A stretch of 10,230 bases of DNA from Candidatus Methanovirga basalitermitum (lineage in GTDB: Archaea; Methanobacteriota; Methanobacteria; Methanobacteriales; Methanobacteriaceae): positions 1-10,230 of the forward strand of contig JAISZW010000240.1 of the NCBI GenBank assembly GCA_031284445.1, written 5' to 3'. Of this stretch, positions 6,290-10,230 are shown piece after piece. Both the position numbers and the translations under genes were made by a program. The notes beneath the pieces are model-generated. The model had not been told where the DNA came from, did not search any database, and saw only the letters and a program-made list of their open reading frames with translations. Positions within the stretch are counted from its first letter, which is position 1; each line of letters opens with the position of its first letter.

Positions 6290-8695
6290 TTAATATGAGT
6301 TGATTATATTGGCTATTTTTTCTACTGTTTTCCCCCTATTCATCCTCATATGAACTTCATCAATATCTACAACCTTGATATTTTTAACATTATCATCCAA
6401 ACCATTATACCTAGACCTCCCAACTTTAGAATCCTTAGCCTTAAACAAAATCACATCACCATCATAACTTTTTGGATTGTATTTAAAAGCAGACTTCCCC
6501 AACAAATCATTTTTATGTGCAAATATTTTAAGATCATCAGCTTCAAGTTTTTCACCATCTTCAAGAAGAGTTTTAATTTTCTTTTTTGTTCTATCTAGTG
6601 AATTTTTTATTGGGTCATTGATAACTGTCATTTTAATATTATTATAAAATGTTGGGTCTAACAAATATAATTTAATACACTTTTCATTATTCTCTTCCAA
6701 TATTCTAGCTATTTCATAGGCTATAAGTCCACCCATTGACCAACCACCGATATAATATGGTCCTTCAGGTACGATTTCTTTCATATGTTTTATATATGTT
6801 TTTGCAACAGAATTTATTGAGATTAAAATTTCATCATCCTCATAATATGGAAATTCTAACACATAAAAACCTTGATCTTTGTTTATGTGTTTAGCTAATT
6901 CTGTGTATAATATACTCCCGCCAGCACAACTATGCACGAAAAATAAAGGAGGTTTATTACCATTTTGATTGAAGGTGAAAACAGGATCATGGTCTTGTCT
7001 TTCAATGAATTCAGATAAAGACATGACAGTCCTATGTGTTCTAAAAACTCCAAAATAGACCAATTGCTTATTAAGAATTTTATTTATCTTAATCACTAAT
7101 TTACTTGCTTGTAGGGAATCTCCACCCAAATAAAAAAAGTCATCAGTAATGGAAATAAATTCTTCATCTAAATTTAATATTTCACCAAAAGCTTTCACTA
7201 ATAATTTTTCAGTATCATTTCGAGGAGCAATATAAACTCTTTCCTGATTTTTCTTTTGAAATAGTTCTCCAATATTTTTAGGAATTATGTTCCGCCTATC
7301 TACTTTCCCACTATTGTTTAAAGGAACTGAATCTATAGCTTGGATAACAGACGGTATCATGAATTTTGGAAGAGCTTTTTTTAGTTTAATTTTTATTAAA
7401 TCATCATAAAATATTTTATCAGACACATAACCAAGATATAATCTCGTATCATTGGCTATTTTTGTTATCTCAGATGCATCAAAACCCACACAAACACTTT
7501 TAATTATTCCATCTATTTTCAATGTTTCTTGCTCTATCTCACTTGGATCTACTCTAAACCCATGAACATTTATCATAAAATCTTTTCTTGAATAATAAAC
7601 CAAATCGTTGTCTTGATTGTAGTATGCTAAATCACCTGTCCTATATAATATCTTACCTGTATCTGATTTAGAGAAAGTATTAAGTGTAAATTTTCTTTTA
7701 GTTAGTTTTTCATCCTTAAAATAACCAAAAGCAATATTTCCAGAAACACAAATCTCACCAACACTATCTTTTTCAGTTATCAACTTATCATCATTATCCA
7801 ACAAGACAATATCCCAATATTTAAGAGCTTTTCCTATTGGTACTCTATCATATAATTTATCCACCGTGAAAAAACAGGAGACAATGCTTGTTTCTGTTGA
7901 ACCATAAACATTTAATATTTCAGTTTTTTCACTATAAATATTAGAAGCCATATCACTAGATAACACTATTGTTTTTAAAATACCATCCCCATGTTCTAAG
8001 AAAATTTGAGCCAACTGAGGTGGGAAAAAACCAAAACTTATCTCATTTGCCAAAATATATCCCACAAGCCATTTAATATCCGTCACCTTATCCTTATTTA
8101 TAATATGTACTGAAGCACCAGCAGATAACGGAAGAAAAATGCATATTTGACCTGCGCCAACAGTAAAAGACGAGATATTTAAAAAATCCGTGTTTCTATC
8201 TATCACCTCAAAACATGCCATTTTCATTAAAGAAAAGTTCTTATGAGAAAGCATAACACCTTTAGGTGTGCCAGTTGTTCCTGAAGTCCAAATCACAGCA
8301 GCCAAATCATCAAAACTATTATCCCTTAAAAAATCATTAGTATGTATTTCTTTATCATCATAAATAGAGGATAAAAAAGCATCATCAATTATAACCGATG
8401 AATTTATCTGATTAAGGATTAACTCAAGTCTTTCTACAGGTGCCTTATCTATTATTGTGTATGCAAACCCTAACTTCCAAACAGCAAACATAGAAGCAAT
8501 AACCAAAGGACTTCTATCTAAAACAATAGGAATAATCTTATCTGTTTTCTCAATCTTCCCATATAAAAGAACAGCTATTCTATTCACTAAATCATCTAAG
8601 GCTTTATAACTTATCTCTTCAACTCCATCTTTAACAGCCAACTCATAAGGCTTAATTCTCACATTTTCTAAAAAATCTTGGAGTATAGAACCCAT
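6290..8695 (-). CDS. single-module nonribosomal peptide synthetase, A-PCP-TE, no condensation domain
   Basis: This 801-residue cytoplasmic enzyme activates an acid as an adenylate, loads it on a carrier domain and releases it by a thioesterase. Adenylation domain, about 1-475: VIWTSGTTGTPKG (134-146), NVYGSTE (262-268), YRTGDLAYY (351-359), INVHGFRVDP (375-384) and NNSGKVDRR with catalytic Lys464. Carrier domain, about 490-560: FFYLGGDSL, with Ser527 for the phosphopantetheine arm. Thioesterase, about 580-801: FFVHSCAGG, GWSMGG with nucleophile Ser653, likely Asp680 and His782 (DEVHMRM). All three domains look intact. The A4 motif, usually FDxS, reads VGAG (179-182). There is no condensation domain and no phosphopantetheinyl transferase nearby. 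I chose the ATG at 8693-8695 because a perfect GGAGG (8704-8708) lies eight bases upstream; an in-frame ATG at 8758 would overlap the upstream gene. It follows the SPASM gene after 31 bases, as one operon. Confidence 0.9.
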   Translation of the reverse strand: MGSILQDFLENVRIKPYELAVKDGVEEISYKALDDLVNRIAVLLYGKIEKTDKIIPIVLDRSPLVIASMFAVWKLGFAYTIIDKAPVERLELILNQINSSVIIDDAFLSSIYDDKEIHTNDFLRDNSFDDLAAVIWTSGTTGTPKGVMLSHKNFSLMKMACFEVIDRNTDFLNISSFTVGAGQICIFLPLSAGASVHIINKDKVTDIKWLVGYILANEISFGFFPPQLAQIFLEHGDGILKTIVLSSDMASNIYSEKTEILNVYGSTETSIVSCFFTVDKLYDRVPIGKALKYWDIVLLDNDDKLITEKDSVGEICVSGNIAFGYFKDEKLTKRKFTLNTFSKSDTGKILYRTGDLAYYNQDNDLVYYSRKDFMINVHGFRVDPSEIEQETLKIDGIIKSVCVGFDASEITKIANDTRLYLGYVSDKIFYDDLIKIKLKKALPKFMIPSVIQAIDSVPLNNSGKVDRRNIIPKNIGELFQKKNQERVYIAPRNDTEKLLVKAFGEILNLDEEFISITDDFFYLGGDSLQASKLVIKINKILNKQLVYFGVFRTHRTVMSLSEFIERQDHDPVFTFNQNGNKPPLFFVHSCAGGSILYTELAKHINKDQGFYVLEFPYYEDDEILISINSVAKTYIKHMKEIVPEGPYYIGGWSMGGLIAYEIARILEENNEKCIKLYLLDPTFYNNIKMTVINDPIKNSLDRTKKKIKTLLEDGEKLEADDLKIFAHKNDLLGKSAFKYNPKSYDGDVILFKAKDSKVGRSRYNGLDDNVKNIKVVDIDEVHMRMNRGKTVEKIANIINSY

Positions 8696-8703
8696 ATTTA
8701 TCT

Positions 8704-8708
8704 CCTCC
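8704..8708 (-). promoter_or_regulatory. strong ribosome binding site of the NRPS gene
   Basis: The minus strand reads GGAGG here, inside a longer GGGGGAGGAG tract, eight bases before the ATG at 8695. This decides the start of the synthetase: the upstream in-frame ATG codons at 8758 and 8713 have no comparable site. Confidence 0.75.
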
Positions 8709-8726
8709 CCCATCTCTTTATAGAGT

Positions 8727-10040
8727 TCATATATATTTTTCACCCCAGACACATTCATTGCCTATCCTATCATGCATTATAAAACCTTTAACAATACAGT
8801 TAGAACAAAAAAATAAGTGTTGACATCCTCCACAAATAGTAACTTGTGGAACATCTATCTTGTCAAATCTAAATTTTTCCATCTTCAAAAGAACAGATTT
8901 AAAATCCTCATCTAACACATTACCAATACGATAAAAATTATTAACATTAATTGGACATAATTTAATGTCTCCTTGAGGTGTCACACTCATAGATCTAACC
9001 CCAACACCACAATTACCAGTATGAAAAGCAACATCACTATCTTCACTTCGTGCATTATACTCCTCTGATTTAGATATATAATCTCCAAACTCATCAACAA
9101 GTAACTTAAACTCATCTTCAAACTTAGAAAAACCATCACTAGAAAAAATCAGATCATTATGATCAATGGCTCTTCCTTCTGATGTGATAATACCTATTTC
9201 AAGTTTAGAAGACCCTAATTTTTCTGATAATTTCGCAACATCCACCATATCAGTATAATTATGAGGAGTGCAAATCATAGCTACTTCAACATTAATACCC
9301 TCATTGGAAACTAACGAAATCACTTCATTGACCCTATTAAAAGCACCAGATCTACCAACAAAATCATCCATAAAATCAGAAGTACTACTGTTTAATGTCA
9401 ATCTCAAAGTTATCTTATTTTTAATATTCTTCAAAACACTAATATGTTCACTATTAATCAAAGTACCATTACTTAAAATCACGACTTTACTGAATAATTT
9501 TGAAGCCTCTTTCAAAATCAGAGAGAATTGAGGATGAGCTAAAGGTTCACCACCACTAAAATTAATAGTATTACAACCCATAGAAGCCATTTCCCTTAAA
9601 AAAATTATTAAACTTGTACTATCTATGAAATCATGTTTAAAAGAAGAAGAATCATTAAAGCAATGTTTACAGTTCCAATTACAATAATCTGTAAGCTCAA
9701 CAAGCAAATGAAGGGGAACCTGAAAATCCTTAGAACCAGTGACAAATGATTCTCGAGACTCAGCCTTATCCAAAATATCAAGATACTCATTATCTAAAAT
9801 GAAAGAACCCACAACATCCTTAATCTCATCAACATCCTCACCAGTTTTAAAAGACAAATTATGAATTATCTTATCAATACTACTACAGCCATCACATTCA
9901 AGAAAAATATTAATCGCATCTTCGTTCAAATGATGAACAGACTCTGAAAGATCTCCACTCTCATACAAAAAAGATGAAATTGAACCAAGATGCAAACCAC
10001 AACCATCCTTAACCACAGGAAAACACTCAGAATACTCCAC
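8727..10040 (-). CDS. radical SAM/SPASM enzyme with N-terminal PqqD-like domain
   Basis: This 437-residue enzyme has the architecture of RiPP-type peptide-modifying radical SAM proteins. About residues 33-90 (LNEDAINIFLECDG, IIHNLSF, FILDNEYLDI) fit a PqqD-like peptide-recognition domain. The radical SAM core has CNWNCKHC with Cys120, Cys124 and Cys127, then FSGGEPL at 161-167. The C-terminal SPASM domain carries Cys344, Cys362, Cys403, Cys406, Cys412, Cys415 and Cys430, enough for auxiliary iron-sulfur clusters. Such enzymes usually form thioether or carbon-carbon bonds, or epimerise residues, in a ribosomal peptide, but no precursor gene is visible here. The operon partner is an A-PCP-TE synthetase, so the substrate may be a carrier-bound or released small molecule. 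GAGGTGAT (10045-10052) is a full anti-16S match, which favours GTG at 10038-10040 as start; GTG at 10049 lies inside that site. Confidence 0.85.
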   Translation of the reverse strand: MEYSECFPVVKDGCGLHLGSISSFLYESGDLSESVHHLNEDAINIFLECDGCSSIDKIIHNLSFKTGEDVDEIKDVVGSFILDNEYLDILDKAESRESFVTGSKDFQVPLHLLVELTDYCNWNCKHCFNDSSSFKHDFIDSTSLIIFLREMASMGCNTINFSGGEPLAHPQFSLILKEASKLFSKVVILSNGTLINSEHISVLKNIKNKITLRLTLNSSTSDFMDDFVGRSGAFNRVNEVISLVSNEGINVEVAMICTPHNYTDMVDVAKLSEKLGSSKLEIGIITSEGRAIDHNDLIFSSDGFSKFEDEFKLLVDEFGDYISKSEEYNARSEDSDVAFHTGNCGVGVRSMSVTPQGDIKLCPINVNNFYRIGNVLDEDFKSVLLKMEKFRFDKIDVPQVTICGGCQHLFFCSNCIVKGFIMHDRIGNECVWGEKYI

Positions 10041-10044
10041 TACA

Positions 10045-10052
10045 ATCACCTC
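10045..10052 (-). promoter_or_regulatory. Shine-Dalgarno GAGGTGAT of the SPASM gene
   Basis: On the minus strand the eight bases GAGGTGAT are a perfect complement to the conserved 16S rRNA 3' end (ATCACCTC). The GTG inside this site (10047-10049) is unlikely to be the start; the in-frame GTG at 10038-10040 is four bases beyond it. Confidence 0.6.
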
Positions 10053-10113
10053 AAAAAAAAATTTTTTTCATGTTCCAAAATAGATAAAGCACAACATAGA
10101 ATTTTTTACTTCA

Positions 10114-10143
10114 GAGAATTTCTATTAACCTATAAAAATTCTC
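10114..10143. repeat. inverted repeat in the leader of the SPASM-NRPS operon
   Basis: GAGAATTT (10114-10121) and AAATTCTC (10136-10143) are perfect 8-base arms with a 14-base loop. If transcription starts near 10173, the element lies within the roughly 130-base 5' leader and could fold in the mRNA, or be a second protein-binding site. A TATA-like TTTTTATAGG on the minus strand overlaps the right arm. Confidence 0.4.
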
Positions 10144-10151
10144 AAGATTAT

Positions 10152-10173
10152 TGCTACCAAAGTATTGGTAGCA
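10152..10173. promoter_or_regulatory. 22-base inverted repeat, candidate operator at the operon start
   Basis: TGCTACCAA and TTGGTAGCA are perfect 9-base arms around AGTA. The element covers the expected transcription start of the SPASM-NRPS operon, 27 bases downstream of the TATA box centre on the minus strand. In archaea a repressor bound here would block polymerase recruitment or escape. It is richer in G and C than its surroundings. A terminator of an unseen gene to the right is the alternative, but no T-run follows on the plus strand. Confidence 0.5.
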
Positions 10174-10184
10174 TGATATATCAT
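10173..10184. repeat. 12-base palindrome ATGATATATCAT
   Basis: A perfect palindrome directly abuts the 22-base inverted repeat, between it and the TATA box. In AT-rich DNA such palindromes arise by chance more easily, but its position inside the promoter makes a regulatory role possible. Confidence 0.3.
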
Positions 10185-10193
10185 ATTTTCACC

Positions 10194-10205
10194 ATTATAT
10201 ATAAA
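10194..10205 (-). promoter_or_regulatory. TATA box of the SPASM-NRPS operon
   Basis: The minus strand reads TTTATATATAAT, a near-consensus methanogen TATA box. It predicts transcription from about 10173, giving a leader of about 130 bases before the GTG at 10040. Confidence 0.55.
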
Positions 10206-10208
10206 GTT

Positions 10209-10218
10209 ATCGGCCGAT
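10209..10218. repeat. 10-base palindrome ATCGGCCGAT upstream of the TATA box
   Basis: A perfect palindrome with a six-base GC core stands out in this AT-rich sequence. It lies immediately upstream of the TATA box, where archaeal activators or TFB contact DNA. It could be a regulator site for this operon or for a gene beyond the right edge. Confidence 0.35.
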
Positions 10219-10230
10219 CAAAACCTGATA

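Noticed and set aside
9268..9531. Plus-strand open frame inside the SPASM gene
   Set aside because: It is antisense to the radical SAM barrel, with no promoter or ribosome site.
10125..10184. A 19-codon minus-strand frame (ATG at 10184) as a precursor peptide or leader peptide for the SPASM enzyme
   Set aside because: It would start upstream of the predicted transcription start, has no Cys or core-like pattern, and overlaps the palindromes; chance is the simpler explanation.
1..10230. CRISPR arrays, tRNA or rRNA genes
   Set aside because: No regularly spaced repeats, cloverleaf-like GC-rich segments or conserved rRNA blocks were seen on reading both strands.

Overview
The window looks like a piece of a methanogen chromosome, most likely Methanobrevibacter or a close relative. 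The DNA is very AT-rich. Several genes sit behind archaeal TATA boxes (for example TTTATATA and TTTATTTATA), two of them with a spacing that implies leaderless mRNAs. Other starts use the archaeal/bacterial GGAGG or GAGGTGAT Shine-Dalgarno. A sequon-rich secreted protein with a C-terminal membrane anchor fits the adhesin-like surface proteins common in these organisms. The genus is an inference from style, not from a marker gene.

Layout. 1-624: 3' part of a DDE transposase, cut by the left window edge and broken by a one-base insertion. 625-798: IS flank with a TATA box. 799-1671 (+): secreted, C-terminally anchored surface protein. 1675-2769 (-): family 2 glycosyltransferase whose natural start codon appears to be ATT instead of ATG. 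2787-2948 (+): a remnant of the 3' end of a type I restriction specificity gene (hsdS). 2993-4429 (-): B12-binding-type radical SAM enzyme. 4639-5013 (+): unknown 124-residue acidic protein. 5056-5211 (+): 51-residue Cys-rich protein, easily missed. 5290-6123 (+): endonuclease IV-like TIM-barrel protein. 6290-8695 (-): one-module nonribosomal peptide synthetase (A-PCP-TE). 8727-10040 (-): radical SAM/SPASM enzyme with an N-terminal PqqD-like domain. 10050-10230: promoter region with three palindromes. The left part (transposase, hsdS scrap, defective glycosyltransferase start, surface protein) reads as a rearranged accessory region.

Main point of interest. The last two genes form a tight minus-strand operon, with 31 bases between the upstream stop and the downstream start. 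A SPASM enzyme carrying a peptide-recognition (PqqD-like) domain is paired with a stand-alone A-PCP-TE that has no condensation domain and whose adenylation pocket lacks the Asp that normally grips the amino group of an amino acid. This suggests a small archaeal natural-product system whose substrate is not an ordinary amino acid, or in which the carrier-bound substrate is modified by the radical enzyme. The promoter carries a perfect inverted repeat at the predicted transcription start, so the operon is probably regulated. No precursor peptide was found inside the window, and more genes of the system may lie beyond the right edge.
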